Positions 27,211 through 35,713 of a DNA stretch of 35,713 nt are shown here, piece by piece. The stretch covers positions 1 to 35,713 of the IMG/VR virus record IMGVR_UViG_3300010413_000099; one strand, written 5' to 3'. How positions within the stretch are numbered: position 1 is the stretch's first letter; every line of letters starts with the position of its first letter. Origin of the DNA: a virus. Position numbers and translations under genes: made by a program. Under the pieces are notes generated by a model. It did no database searches, was not told the DNA's origin, and saw nothing but the letters and a program-made list of their open reading frames with translations.

Positions 27211-27621
27211 ATGGCAAGGATAGTATATGACAGCGAAGACATTATCGAATTCATACCGGAAGACGACAGAGGCGATGAGAATCCACTTGTCGTCAAGATG
27301 ACTTTTGTCCCTTATGGGAAGGTCAAAGTCTATTCAGAAATGATCAGCCGAAGATCAAAGGGAGTCAGGAACCAGGCGAAGCTTGCCGAAATTCAGCGCG
27401 ACATTCAGAAAAAACAATTCACCGACAATGTAAAAGAGATTGAAAACTTCTTCGTCATTAAGGACAAGAAGAAAGTAGAAATCAAGGATCCCGGCGAATT
27501 CTACGAGAAGGCCCCGGCCGATCTTATCTATGAAATTATAGGCGCAATGGAAGACAGCGCAAAACTGACGGAGGGTCAGAGGGAAAATTTTTTGCAACCG
27601 TCAGATGGTCTTTCGGATTAA
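27211..27621 (+). CDS. Tail assembly chaperone, zero-frame product (G-like)
   Basis: The 136-residue protein starts at ATG 27211 behind AAAGGGG; the ORF extends upstream to 27172 without a ribosome site. It lies between tail tube and tape measure, the constant place of the G/GT chaperones. The last 10 codons contain the slippery run AAATTTTTTG. The acidic, helical sequence fits a chaperone that keeps the tape measure soluble. Confidence 0.82.
   Translation: MARIVYDSEDIIEFIPEDDRGDENPLVVKMTFVPYGKVKVYSEMISRRSKGVRNQAKLAEIQRDIQKKQFTDNVKEIENFFVIKDKKKVEIKDPGEFYEKAPADLIYEIIGAMEDSAKLTEGQRENFLQPSDGLSD
27585..27594 (+). promoter_or_regulatory. Programmed -1 frameshift site
   Basis: In the zero frame the codons read GAA-AAT-TTT-TTG, giving the heptamer A-AAT-TTT (27585-27591), of the canonical X-XXY-YYZ type; T-TTT-TTG overlaps it. 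Slipping back one base joins an open frame running without stops to 28025. Confidence 0.85.
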
Positions 27622-28025
27622 GTGAAAAGGGATCGCCGTTCGATTGTGAAAAGTGTTCAGACTTAGAGCAGGAACAGCGAAACTGTGAAAATTATCTTGA
27701 ACTGACGAAGACCGTCTTCGGGGAATTGACGGAAGATGACAAAGACGAAATCAGGGAAAAGGGCGCAAGAAAAGTCTGGACATTAAGGGACGCCGACCCG
27801 GGGGCAACTTTAAGGCTGTATGAATGCCCCTTGACTTTCATGTCGCAAGAATCAAAGGATTTGATAGACCTGATTTATTTGACGACAGAATCAAAGATAT
27901 TGCCCTTCCCTGGGAATTGTTGGAATGATCAACCGGCATGGTTCGTCGAAGCTTTCATTCTGTATAAGCAGGAATTGAGCAAATATAAAAAGGATATCAA
28001 GGAAGATGGCCGAAAGAACACTTGA
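27591..28025 (+). CDS. Tail assembly chaperone, frameshift extension (T of GT)
   Basis: Read in the -1 frame from the slippery site, this adds about 144 residues (FFATVRWSFGLSEKGSPFDC ... KDDI-type end ... KDIKEDGRKNT) to the first 127 codons of the G-like gene, giving a GT protein of about 271 residues. The open frame extends 135 bases upstream of its first ATG (27726), exactly to the slippery site, which argues for translation by frameshift rather than an independent start. It overlaps the tape measure start by 20 bases. GT links tube and tape measure in lambda-like assembly. Confidence 0.85.
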   Translation, partial: FATVRWSFGLSEKGSPFDCEKCSDLEQEQRNCENYLELTKTVFGELTEDDKDEIREKGARKVWTLRDADPGATLRLYECPLTFMSQESKDLIDLIYLTTESKILPFPGNCWNDQPAWFVEAFILYKQELSKYKKDIKEDGRKNT

Positions 28026-29766
28026 AATCAAAATCAGTGCCCGCAATCTTTATGACAAAGAATTGCAAAGGGCTGAAGGCCGATTCAAAGCGGCGTCTGA
28101 AAGTATTCGTCAAAACTTTGTTGCTAATTTTGCAAGGGCGGCAGGGGCGGCAATAGCTTTCAAGAAGGCCTTTGATTTTGCTGAAGAAGCGGCGAAGTTT
28201 GATCAGCAACAACAGGCTTTCGCTAATCTTGCGGCGTCACATGGTCAAAACGCACAATCCATGATTTCAGGGCTGAAAGCAATGTCGGGGCAAACTCTAT
28301 CAACGGCGGCGATCATGGAATCAGCCGGGAAAGCTATGGTTCTTGGTATTCCGGCCGAACAGCTTTCCGAAATGATGGAAATCGCCCGGGCTTCGGCCAG
28401 AATAACAGGTGATTCAGTGCAAAAATCTTTCGAAGATATCGCACTAGGTGTCGGAAGGGGATCAAAGATGATTCTTGACAACCTGGGAATCATTGTCAAT
28501 ACAGATGAAGCTTACAAAGAATATGCAAGGACTTTGGGGATTACAGTTGACAAATTAACAGAAGCACAGAAAAAGCAGGCCTTTACAAATGCAACTATGA
28601 AGGCCGGCCAGGATATCATTCGCCGGGTCGGGGCGCAAGGGATAACAGCTTCAGAAGCAATGGCAATGTTTACTGCCCGACTTCAGGATCTTCGAATCAT
28701 GGCCGGGAAGGCGATCATTGCGATTACTTCAGCATTGACCGGCGTCGCGTTCGAAATTTCAAAGGTATTTGCACAGGTATTGAAGACCGCGGCAACGGCC
28801 CTTGCGAACATTTATGAATTCGCCGGGCGGATCCCTATTGTCGGTGATGCCTACAAGGAAGCGGCACAAAGCGTCAGGTCATTCGCTGAAATGCAGGGGG
28901 GCGCCGTTCTTGAAGCTGACAAACTGGCAAATAAATCTTTTGAAGTCGCGGCCGCCATATTCAAGGAGAAAGAGGCAATCGAAGGGCTGAATCAGCAAAG
29001 GCAGGCAGAAACGCCAGCAAGCCCTGAAGATGATCCGATCGTTCAGACTATAAAAACACGGATGCAATATCGCGATAGTGAAATTTCACAACTTTACACG
29101 ATTGCCGATGTCATGGCCTTCAATGCTGAAAGAATGATGGCAACATCAGAAATGATGGCCGCGAAAATTGCTGTTGATAATCAGAGAATAGCTTGGAGCA
29201 ATCAAGCACGAGCAAATCTTGCGGCAAAGGCGAATAGTGCAATGTCTGATAGCATGCTTGAATTGATAGAAACAGGTCGATTTAGTGTAGGGGCATTTGC
29301 TCAGATCATGGCGCAACAGACAAAAATTGAGCTTGCCGGGATGGCTGCTAAAGCAGGAGTTAAGGCGCTTTTTTATACAGCAGAAGGATTTGCGGCATTA
29401 GCAGGGTTTATGCCTCAATCTGCCGCCTCGTATTTTACAGCTGCGGGACAAATGGCTCTAATTTCAGGAGCTTCATTAGCGGCAGGGGCGGCCGTCAATG
29501 CCATTGCGGGGGGGAAGGCTACAAGGCCAGAAGCGGGGACGCCTGGCGGGGAACCTGTAAGGACACAAGATGTCGGAACGCCTGAACTGCTAGCTGAAAG
29601 TTCGATGGCCGAAAAGGGCCAGATAGTGACTAAACAAGAAGTCACAATCAGCGGAATCATCACGCCTGAAACAATTGACAGGTTGATTGAAGATGAATTC
29701 CTTCCTGGCTTTGATCGTGCCGCGGCTAAAAATTTGAAAATATCGGGCGAGGCGGTGGCGGCATAA
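28006..29766 (+). CDS. Tail tape measure protein
   Basis: The 586-residue protein is helical and alanine-rich, with LNRELKKA-type tape measure openings (NLYDKELQRAEGRFKAASES), a conserved central part (MESAGKAMVLGIPAEQLSEM ... IALGVGRGSKMILDNLGI), and apolar stretches around 235-260 and 450-500 that may insert in the host membrane. At about 1.5 angstrom per residue the tail would be near 90 nm. It is the largest helical gene of the tail cluster. Confidence 0.92.
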   Translation: MAERTLEIKISARNLYDKELQRAEGRFKAASESIRQNFVANFARAAGAAIAFKKAFDFAEEAAKFDQQQQAFANLAASHGQNAQSMISGLKAMSGQTLSTAAIMESAGKAMVLGIPAEQLSEMMEIARASARITGDSVQKSFEDIALGVGRGSKMILDNLGIIVNTDEAYKEYARTLGITVDKLTEAQKKQAFTNATMKAGQDIIRRVGAQGITASEAMAMFTARLQDLRIMAGKAIIAITSALTGVAFEISKVFAQVLKTAATALANIYEFAGRIPIVGDAYKEAAQSVRSFAEMQGGAVLEADKLANKSFEVAAAIFKEKEAIEGLNQQRQAETPASPEDDPIVQTIKTRMQYRDSEISQLYTIADVMAFNAERMMATSEMMAAKIAVDNQRIAWSNQARANLAAKANSAMSDSMLELIETGRFSVGAFAQIMAQQTKIELAGMAAKAGVKALFYTAEGFAALAGFMPQSAASYFTAAGQMALISGASLAAGAAVNAIAGGKATRPEAGTPGGEPVRTQDVGTPELLAESSMAEKGQIVTKQEVTISGIITPETIDRLIEDEFLPGFDRAAAKNLKISGEAVAA

Positions 29767-30542
29767 TGTGGGCAAAACCGAAAATATACTGGAAAGACGA
29801 CATTGACGAAGCAACCGTCGTCGCTACTTCAACGGCTTCAGGATATGACGTCAATAATCTATTCAACAGGAAGGAAGGCGATTTCTGGAAGGCGACGTCA
29901 ACGGCCGATCAGCGAATCAATTTTGATTTCGGCGCCGCAAATGATAAACAAGTTGACTATATTGTCATTTCAGGTCATAACCTGGGAAGCATCGGCGCAA
30001 CGGTCAAGCTTCAATATTCAGCAACCGGGGCATGGGCAGGCGAAGAGGTTGACTTTCTGACAAACAGTCCTACGACCGACGCGATCATCCTTTTGACAAA
30101 TCCAAGTTTGTCAGCCGCAAAAAGATATTGGAGCATATTAATTACTGGGACGCCTTCGTCGGCCGCTGAAATGGCGATCGCTTATTTCGGACAAAGCGTT
30201 GAACTTGACTATGTTGACGTTTCTTTCGATCCAAATAGACAGAAGAGGCGGGTCGATGTCAGTATCACGCAAGGCGGGTATGTGACGGGAATTCATGTCA
30301 GGTATACCGAAAGAATGATGGCCTTGCAATGGCAACCGATAGAAATTGCAATTCATGACAAGATCGAGGATCTTTGGGAAAATAATGGGCTGAAGAACTT
30401 CGTCATTGTATGGGACGGCACTGACCATGCGGCTGATATATTTTTGATGCGTATTGATGAAAACGCAGATTTCAACAACCCTTTTGTTCAGGGCGGGCTT
30501 TATCGAAATGTATCATTGAACCTGAAAGGGCGAAAGCAATAA
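29766..30542 (+). CDS. Distal tail/baseplate protein
   Basis: The 258-residue protein contains an F5/8-type (discoidin-like) half: ATSTASGYDVNNLFNRKEGD, FWKATSTADQRINFDFG, DYIVISGHNLG. This is common in phage distal tail proteins that connect the tube tip to the hub. The C-terminal half (RVDVSITQGGYVTGIHVRYT) is unassigned. Starts in TAATG with the tape measure stop. Confidence 0.7.
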   Translation: MWAKPKIYWKDDIDEATVVATSTASGYDVNNLFNRKEGDFWKATSTADQRINFDFGAANDKQVDYIVISGHNLGSIGATVKLQYSATGAWAGEEVDFLTNSPTTDAIILLTNPSLSAAKRYWSILITGTPSSAAEMAIAYFGQSVELDYVDVSFDPNRQKRRVDVSITQGGYVTGIHVRYTERMMALQWQPIEIAIHDKIEDLWENNGLKNFVIVWDGTDHAADIFLMRIDENADFNNPFVQGGLYRNVSLNLKGRKQ

Positions 30543-32194
30543 TGGCTGTCACATTATCGACAAAATATCTTGCAGAGCTTAAAAAGATGGAGAACACGCC
30601 TGACGTGATTCTTGAAATTGTTCTTGATAGCGGAACAATAAAGATCGGGCAGAATTCACAATTTGCAGATGTTCAAGCGGGCCTGGGTGACGTTGATTCT
30701 TTTCAGAATAAGATTGACCCGAAGAACGGCTTTGCTTCGCTTGGAACAATAACGGCAAGGATTGTCGGCCGCGAAATATTCAAGGACTTGATTCAAAATG
30801 AATATTTGAAGAATAGGCGCGTCACAAAGCTTGAAGGCTTTATCGCCGACGGTTTCACTTATACTGACTATGCAAAGACTTTCACAGGCGTGATTTCTGA
30901 TTGGTCGCGCAAGGGCGACGTCCTGACATTGACAATTCATGATGATTTACAACCTGCTACACATGAAGTGCCCCAAGAAGACACGGTCGGCACACATACA
31001 AGCAAATTCATTGACTATTCGAACACTAATCCGGTTGACATAAAGTTGAATCTTTTAAAAGTTCAGGCAGCAATAGGGGCTTCATTCGTTGATACTTCAA
31101 AATTTGAATCAGAGCGTGATTTGTGGCTAAATGGCTGGAAATTTCAGCGTGTATTGACGGAACCGGAAAAGATCGTTGATTATCTAAGCGAATTGCAGAA
31201 GGAAACGAATTCATTCATTGTTCATGATGGTGAGCTAATAACATACAAAGTCTTTGCACCTGATCCGCCAGGAACCTTATTGATTAAATATTCTAATAAT
31301 TATCAAATTGATGGAAAATCGGTGAATCAAAAAAGTGGATATCCTGACTTTTACAATAGAGTTTTATATTATTATGATTGGGATGAATCAGAAAACGATG
31401 AAACGAAAAATTTCGGGTCAGTTCATATTGCTATTGATGCAGATTCGCAGGGTTCTTCACAATGGGATGAAACAAAGACAAAGATCATCAAATCAAAATG
31501 GATTAAATCTTTGACATTCACACAGCCGATAAATATAACAGGTTGCACTATATATGCACTTTCGAAAAGCAATTCAACCGGGTCAGGAACTTTGACATAT
31601 AATTTTGCAAACAATACTTTGTCATGGACGGCGCCAGGGGGAACGGCCGGAACTGCAATCAATATCAATGAAAGTGGAAAATTCACGCTTTACGATCAAG
31701 ATCAGACAAAATATGTTCGCGTTCTTGTGACTTCAAGTGCTCTTCCAGGATCAAATCAGACTGACACGATAACATCAACGGCACTGCAAGGTTCAGTCTA
31801 TGCCGCGGCTATTGCGACAAAATTATTGAATAGATATAGGGATCCTGTCACGATCATTGATTTTTCAATGGACATGAACTTCATTGCGGATTCTAACAAC
31901 AAGCCCATCAAGCCGACAGACGGCTTTTTGTTGACGACGGATGAAGCGGCAGTCTATGGCAAAAACACCTTGATTGACGAGCCCATGATGATATTATCAG
32001 TCAAGCCGGAAAAGACAAAATTGATGCTTTCTTCAATACAAACAAAGCTGAACAAAAGATATGGGTTCATTGCCCCTTCAGGATATCCCGACTATCCATC
32101 GGCAACGGCAATGCAAAGGCTTTATGCTTTTATAGGTCGATCAAGTGACAACAAAGTCAATGCCGGGACTGAAGAAGGCTATCTCATAATTTAA
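30542..32194 (+). CDS. Tail tip/baseplate hub protein
   Basis: The 550-residue protein begins with LSTKYLAELKKMENTPDVIL and continues with KTFTGVISDWSRKGDVLTLT, the pattern of phage tail hub proteins. It contains a beta-rich insert (TIYALSKSNSTGSGTLTYNF). Its place right after the distal tail gene suits the hub that closes the tube. The evidence is positional plus partial pattern. Confidence 0.65.
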   Translation: MAVTLSTKYLAELKKMENTPDVILEIVLDSGTIKIGQNSQFADVQAGLGDVDSFQNKIDPKNGFASLGTITARIVGREIFKDLIQNEYLKNRRVTKLEGFIADGFTYTDYAKTFTGVISDWSRKGDVLTLTIHDDLQPATHEVPQEDTVGTHTSKFIDYSNTNPVDIKLNLLKVQAAIGASFVDTSKFESERDLWLNGWKFQRVLTEPEKIVDYLSELQKETNSFIVHDGELITYKVFAPDPPGTLLIKYSNNYQIDGKSVNQKSGYPDFYNRVLYYYDWDESENDETKNFGSVHIAIDADSQGSSQWDETKTKIIKSKWIKSLTFTQPINITGCTIYALSKSNSTGSGTLTYNFANNTLSWTAPGGTAGTAININESGKFTLYDQDQTKYVRVLVTSSALPGSNQTDTITSTALQGSVYAAAIATKLLNRYRDPVTIIDFSMDMNFIADSNNKPIKPTDGFLLTTDEAAVYGKNTLIDEPMMILSVKPEKTKLMLSSIQTKLNKRYGFIAPSGYPDYPSATAMQRLYAFIGRSSDNKVNAGTEEGYLII

Positions 32195-32204
32195 GGGGGA
32201 TTTT

Positions 32205-32462
32205 ATGTCGGATTCTAAATCGAAGGATGAAGGACAAAAGAAGGGACAGGAAGTTGAAATCATGGGGCAAGTAGTCCCTTGTCCGAAAATTCAGGTCGGA
32301 CATGTATCACTTGCCGAATGTGTTGAATGTAAGTTCTTCAAGGGCGTTGATACTGTAAAAGAGAATTTCAATGGCTTCAAGATTGATGATGTTCTTTGCG
32401 CTATGCCTACAAGAAGAAGGGTCAGTCCTATTGTGCGGGGGGTGAACAATGGCGGCGCCTGA
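32205..32462 (+). CDS. Small Cys-containing tail-region protein
   Basis: The 85-residue protein has CPKIQVG, then CVECKFFKGVD and a fourth cysteine (LCAMPTRR), which could form one zinc site. TAAGGGGG precedes ATG 32205. It overlaps the next gene by 14 bases. Unusual for a tail cluster; not recognised. Confidence 0.65.
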   Translation: MSDSKSKDEGQKKGQEVEIMGQVVPCPKIQVGHVSLAECVECKFFKGVDTVKENFNGFKIDDVLCAMPTRRRVSPIVRGVNNGGA

Positions 32463-33033
32463 CAAAACATTCACGGTCTTTGCCGATACGGCAGTCGATG
32501 CCGACAGTCCCCTTGATACAGTGTTAATGACAGGCCTTCGGGACAATGACATTCATCTTGAACAATGGCTAGGTGACAGCTATACAGCCGCAAAAGATCA
32601 CAATCATGATGGGGTAAATAGTGCAATTGTGTCAACTCCTGAAACAGGGATTGACTGGGCAAATTCAAACGGATTAAGTCAAATGAGTTTAGGATTTGAT
32701 TCCTACACAAGCGGGGCGCACACAACTTCATATGTGACGCAAGATGCCTTTTATATTTACATTCCTCCAAGCGCAAACAGTCTTGAAATAAGGTTTGAAA
32801 ATAGATCAGATACAGGTCACACTAATACACTTTATTGTCGTTTTGAAATAGATGGAGAAGGCATATCGGATAATGCGGCGATTTTTGGAACTACTACAAC
32901 ATATCAGCTTCGAAATTTAAGCCTTGATATTTCAACAATAAGTGGGAATCATTCTTTGCAGTGGAGAATTTCAGCCGATAGTGCAACAGGAAACACGCAA
33001 AGTATACGGAGAATTCTTTTGAGGTTTGCATAA
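32449..33033 (+). CDS. Tail fibre-like beta protein
   Basis: The 194-residue protein is beta-rich, with a His-rich turn (AKDHNHDGVNS) typical of phage fibre junctions, where KDHxHDG motifs mark fibre and baseplate attachment, and then YVTQDAFYIYIPPSANSLEI. The next genes encode lectin-like and beta-helix fibres, so it probably connects the hub to the adhesion devices. Base use is more A+T-rich than upstream. Confidence 0.65.
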   Translation: MAAPDKTFTVFADTAVDADSPLDTVLMTGLRDNDIHLEQWLGDSYTAAKDHNHDGVNSAIVSTPETGIDWANSNGLSQMSLGFDSYTSGAHTTSYVTQDAFYIYIPPSANSLEIRFENRSDTGHTNTLYCRFEIDGEGISDNAAIFGTTTTYQLRNLSLDISTISGNHSLQWRISADSATGNTQSIRRILLRFA

Positions 33034-33050
33034 CAAGGGAGGTTTTTAAA

Positions 33051-33347
33051 GTGATAGCATATTTCAAATATGAGCAAAGATTGACAGATAAAGACCTAGA
33101 AACAAAAGTCCCCTTATCTGGAATATCGCTTTTCAAGACAATTGACGGTGAAATCACAGAAGATAAAAAGCAAACTCTTTTGAATGATAGTTCACTTCCT
33201 CAATTACTGTCCAATACAACTTCAATGTTGGAAGGAATGGGCAAGGATTATTATATCGCGTTATACGTCAAGAATGATGACCCAAATAAACTTGACGAAT
33301 TGATCAGGATAGGTGAAAAAGATCAGGGGCCAAAGGAAAAAATATAA
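33051..33347 (+). CDS. Small tail-region protein, unknown
   Basis: The 98-residue protein starts with GTG behind GGGAGG. It is acidic and mixed alpha-beta (DLETKVPLSGISLFKTIDGE ... KDYYIALYVKNDDPNKLDEL). Its stop overlaps the next start (TAATG). Possibly a fibre chaperone or accessory; not recognised. Confidence 0.6.
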   Translation: MIAYFKYEQRLTDKDLETKVPLSGISLFKTIDGEITEDKKQTLLNDSSLPQLLSNTTSMLEGMGKDYYIALYVKNDDPNKLDELIRIGEKDQGPKEKI

Positions 33348-34042
33348 TGGCGGCAAGGGATGATATAAAAGCAGCATGGGAAGCAAACAACAATTTCCTT
33401 GACTCAACAGGGAATGGATATACCTTATCTAATACAAGTATTACTTTTTCATCGGATGCTTTTTTAGGCAGTCACGCCTTTAGTTCTGCTGGTACGCCAG
33501 CAAATCTAATTAATGCAAGTGCTGACCTTGAAACGCCAGAACGTAATTTTTGGGGATGGTTTAAGCCTAGCGCAATTGGTGGTGATGTCAAATTCTTACA
33601 TCAGCATAGAGCCAATGAAACATTGCAAATCGGAACTTTGTTGTTAATGAATACGAATGGAACTGTGCGTCTGTTAATCGGCAATGGAACTTGGTTTGTT
33701 GATTTAACTTCAAGCACTGTATTGTCAACGGGTAATTATAAAAGAGTTGGGTTTCGCTCTAAAGCTGGATCGCATCAATTAATCATTGGCAATACTATTG
33801 AAGGGACAAGTTCAAACGCTAATTTTGTAACCTATAGTGGAGATTTTCAAATAATAGGGTCAACAGCAGGAACAAGAGTTTTTGCCGGATTAGCCGACAA
33901 TATATGGCTAGGTGATAAATGGAAGCCAGATGCAGATTGGACAGAACACTGGAACGGGGGAATCGGGATAGAATACGATGGCATAAAGGTATTTCACAAA
34001 CTAGGTCGAGGCCTTAATAGAGGAATTGGAAGGGGGCTTTAA
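33347..34042 (+). CDS. LamG/concanavalin-like tail protein
   Basis: The 231-residue protein follows the jelly-roll LamG/concanavalin pattern: AAWEANNNFLDSTGNGYTLS, WGWFKPSAIGGDVKFLHQHR, FAGLADNIWLGDKW. Such domains bind sugars, so it is a candidate receptor-binding protein. A glycine/arginine-rich end (LGRGLNRGIGRGL) precedes the big fibre gene, with start and stop overlapping. Confidence 0.75.
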   Translation: MAARDDIKAAWEANNNFLDSTGNGYTLSNTSITFSSDAFLGSHAFSSAGTPANLINASADLETPERNFWGWFKPSAIGGDVKFLHQHRANETLQIGTLLLMNTNGTVRLLIGNGTWFVDLTSSTVLSTGNYKRVGFRSKAGSHQLIIGNTIEGTSSNANFVTYSGDFQIIGSTAGTRVFAGLADNIWLGDKWKPDADWTEHWNGGIGIEYDGIKVFHKLGRGLNRGIGRGL

Positions 34043-35592
34043 TGGAAATAATATCAGGAGAATGGGGCAAGGTTAAAAGTTTTTATCTTCCTTTTGTAAC
34101 ATATGGCGCGACAGACTTCAAAACAGGTGTCACGCTTGCGGCCGGGGACGTCAAAATCAGCAAGGACGGCGGGGCCTTCACAAATATTGCAACACTTCCG
34201 ACAATAGTCGGAAAATGGATGTATATTACTTTATCCGCAATAGAAATGCAGGCAAGGAATATTGCCGTTGAAATAGTTGATCAGACCGCGACAAAGGTCT
34301 TCGAAGACACGGCCGCGACCTTGTCAACTAATATTAAGGAATGGATGCAAATCCTTTTTGATATCATAGAAAGTCAAAGGGGGTCGCATACCGGGGAAGG
34401 GGAAGTCATTTATTGGGATCCTGACAATGTGACAGGGCTTGCCAGTGATTCAAAATCAGGACTGTCAAGACATGAACCTAAATTGACATATAGTTACAAC
34501 ACCGGGACAGGCGTTCATTCTTTATTGTCAAACAATAAACATCAAATTATTAAATGTATATCAGGCGTAGGCGGGGGGCCTGTCACGGTCAATGAATATA
34601 TCAACATTGATAAGGCCTACACATTCATGAGGGCCGACGGACGTGACTTTCTTGTCGAAGCAACACACAATCAAAGTGAAGCGGTTCTTATCTCAGCGGA
34701 AGGTTGCGAAATTTCAGGAATGAGAATAAAAACAAAGGCAACGGGTAGTCAAGATGCCTTGACGCTTTCCGGGGGATTTGCCCGGGTTTATAAAGTATTT
34801 ATTGATTATTCCAGGGGAAGCGGAATTCTGATTGACAATAGTTCAAACAATATTCTTGATGATTTTTTGATCCAGGATTCGGCACAAGGTGGAAGCGGTC
34901 ACGCTCTTCATATATTGGGCGATACTACTTTGACCGAAAGAAACCTGATCGGCACAGGAAGAATATTTTCAAACGGTAACGGTGGCGGCGGTGCCGATGG
35001 GATCAGGATTGATGGCGCTAATTGTATTCACAATTTTATTCACGGGGGAACAAAGAATCTGATTGTCCATGACAATACAGGATGGGGAATAAATGAAGTC
35101 AATGGCGCCGATGAAACAATTGTTGTCGGGCCGACAGTTCATTTCGGCCATAATGACCTGGGACAAGTAAATCTGACAGGGGTAAAAAGTACGTTTGAAA
35201 ATGTCGAACAATGGGCAACGGCCGTCAATCTTGCAACGCTTCAGACGTCAGTTGACGCCATACCGACACAGCCGGTCACAGTCGTTTCAGCACTTGACGG
35301 GACAGTTCAGTCAAAATATGCTGTCACAGTCGATATGACAGGCAAGAGATTATATTTCGGTGCTAAAAAACAGGCCGGGGATTCTGAATATTCGATTGCA
35401 GTCAAGGAAATTACTTCAGGCGTGACGAACGCGGCCGCTGGTCAGGGAACTATCCCGTTGACATCTTCCGACCTGGCCATTGCGCCTGCAGATTATGACG
35501 CTGAAGTCGAAATGAGAGACAGCGACGGAACAAGCAATCCGATCACTATATTGAAGTTTCAATTGCGTGTTGTTGAACAAGTCATCGTATAG
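34042..35592 (+). CDS. Tail fibre with beta-helix and BppU-like domain
   Basis: The 516-residue protein has three parts. The N-terminal domain (about 1-110: YGATDFKTGVTLAAGDVKIS, IEMQARNIAVEIVDQTA) is a common fibre-attachment module. The centre (about 130-380) is a right-handed parallel beta-helix with SGMRIKT, YSRGSGILIDNSSNNILDDF and DGIRIDGANCIHNFIHGGTK, as in pectate-lyase-like depolymerases. The C-terminus is the Ig-like domain also seen at 2-472. This copy lacks 19 residues present in the left-end copy. It is likely the main receptor-binding or capsule-degrading protein. Confidence 0.85.
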   Translation: MEIISGEWGKVKSFYLPFVTYGATDFKTGVTLAAGDVKISKDGGAFTNIATLPTIVGKWMYITLSAIEMQARNIAVEIVDQTATKVFEDTAATLSTNIKEWMQILFDIIESQRGSHTGEGEVIYWDPDNVTGLASDSKSGLSRHEPKLTYSYNTGTGVHSLLSNNKHQIIKCISGVGGGPVTVNEYINIDKAYTFMRADGRDFLVEATHNQSEAVLISAEGCEISGMRIKTKATGSQDALTLSGGFARVYKVFIDYSRGSGILIDNSSNNILDDFLIQDSAQGGSGHALHILGDTTLTERNLIGTGRIFSNGNGGGGADGIRIDGANCIHNFIHGGTKNLIVHDNTGWGINEVNGADETIVVGPTVHFGHNDLGQVNLTGVKSTFENVEQWATAVNLATLQTSVDAIPTQPVTVVSALDGTVQSKYAVTVDMTGKRLYFGAKKQAGDSEYSIAVKEITSGVTNAAAGQGTIPLTSSDLAIAPADYDAEVEMRDSDGTSNPITILKFQLRVVEQVIV

Positions 35593-35713
35593 AAAGGGGG
35601 CCAGGGATGCCCGAAAAAGACACACATTTTCTACAATCGATAATCGGATTGATAATAACTTTTTTCACAAGCTGGAATATTTTCAATCACAGGCGCCTTG
35701 ATAAAATAAAAGA
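35178..35713. repeat. Right copy of terminal overlap
   Basis: Matches 1-593 without the 57-base segment and with about a dozen substitutions, mostly silent. Residue changes include D/N and E/G in the fibre end and W/S in the next protein. Position 35178 corresponds to base 1 and the window end to base 593. Confidence 0.9.
35607..35713 (+). CDS. XhlA-like membrane protein, N-terminal part (partial)
   Basis: Second, incomplete copy of the gene at 487-771, cut after about 35 residues by the window end. It differs by one residue in the visible part (LQS instead of LQW). The upstream CCAGGG in place of CCATGG removes the alternative ATG, confirming the start. Confidence 0.85.
   Translation, partial: MPEKDTHFLQSIIGLIITFFTSWNIFNHRRLDKIK

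Overview
The window is a tailed double-stranded DNA bacteriophage with siphovirus-type morphogenesis genes: HK97-type portal, prohead protease and capsid, a long-tail tube, a frameshifted tail chaperone pair and a tape measure. It looks essentially complete. The first 593 bases reappear at 35178-35713, so the map closes to a circle of about 35.18 kb; the two overlap copies are different variants, pointing to a mixed (probably metagenomic) population. Every supported gene is on the + strand. Promoters are sigma70-like and ribosome sites are strong, but the host cannot be named from the sequence. No phage integrase, transposase or integron integrase was recognised; one XRE-type regulator is present.

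Layout. 1-1806: end of the tail-fibre gene, a small membrane/coiled-coil protein, a BppU-like baseplate protein and an NlpC/P60 endolysin, closed by three tandem hairpins. 1959-6205: a promoter and a block of DNA-binding, recombination (HYG-IPG family protein plus PD-(D/E)XK nuclease) and small genes. 6493-7980: gene-cassette array A. 8260-10937: a structured leader, a C5-cytosine methyltransferase, a replication initiator-like protein and a DnaC-like loader. 11063-13266: FmdB-type zinc ribbon, VRR-NUC nuclease, N6-adenine-type methyltransferase, ASCH protein and small proteins. 13275-17479: terminase small and large subunits, split by gene-cassette array B (13842-15457). 18012-18085: tRNA-Gln. 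18167: consensus promoter, then portal-MuF fusion, protease, capsid, connectors, tail tube, G/GT chaperones, tape measure, baseplate, lectin-like and beta-helix fibres to the right end.

The outstanding feature is the pair of arrays. Each consists of five small genes separated by sites with the signature of integron attC recombination sites. There are GTT-type core sites and YAAC-type inverse cores. The core at the start of nine of the ten cassettes is the exact reverse complement (9-12 bases) of the inverse core at that cassette's end. Between them lie imperfect hairpin arms with bulged bases. Both arrays end in the same 35-base sequence, and both sit co-directionally in phage operons. In four cassettes the ORF begins inside the attC-like site of the preceding cassette and reads through the core, so the recombination site supplies the ribosome site and N-terminus. 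Cassette products include a Lar-like antirestriction protein, a lipoprotein and zinc ribbons. I know of no established example of such arrays in a lytic-type phage, but could not search for one.
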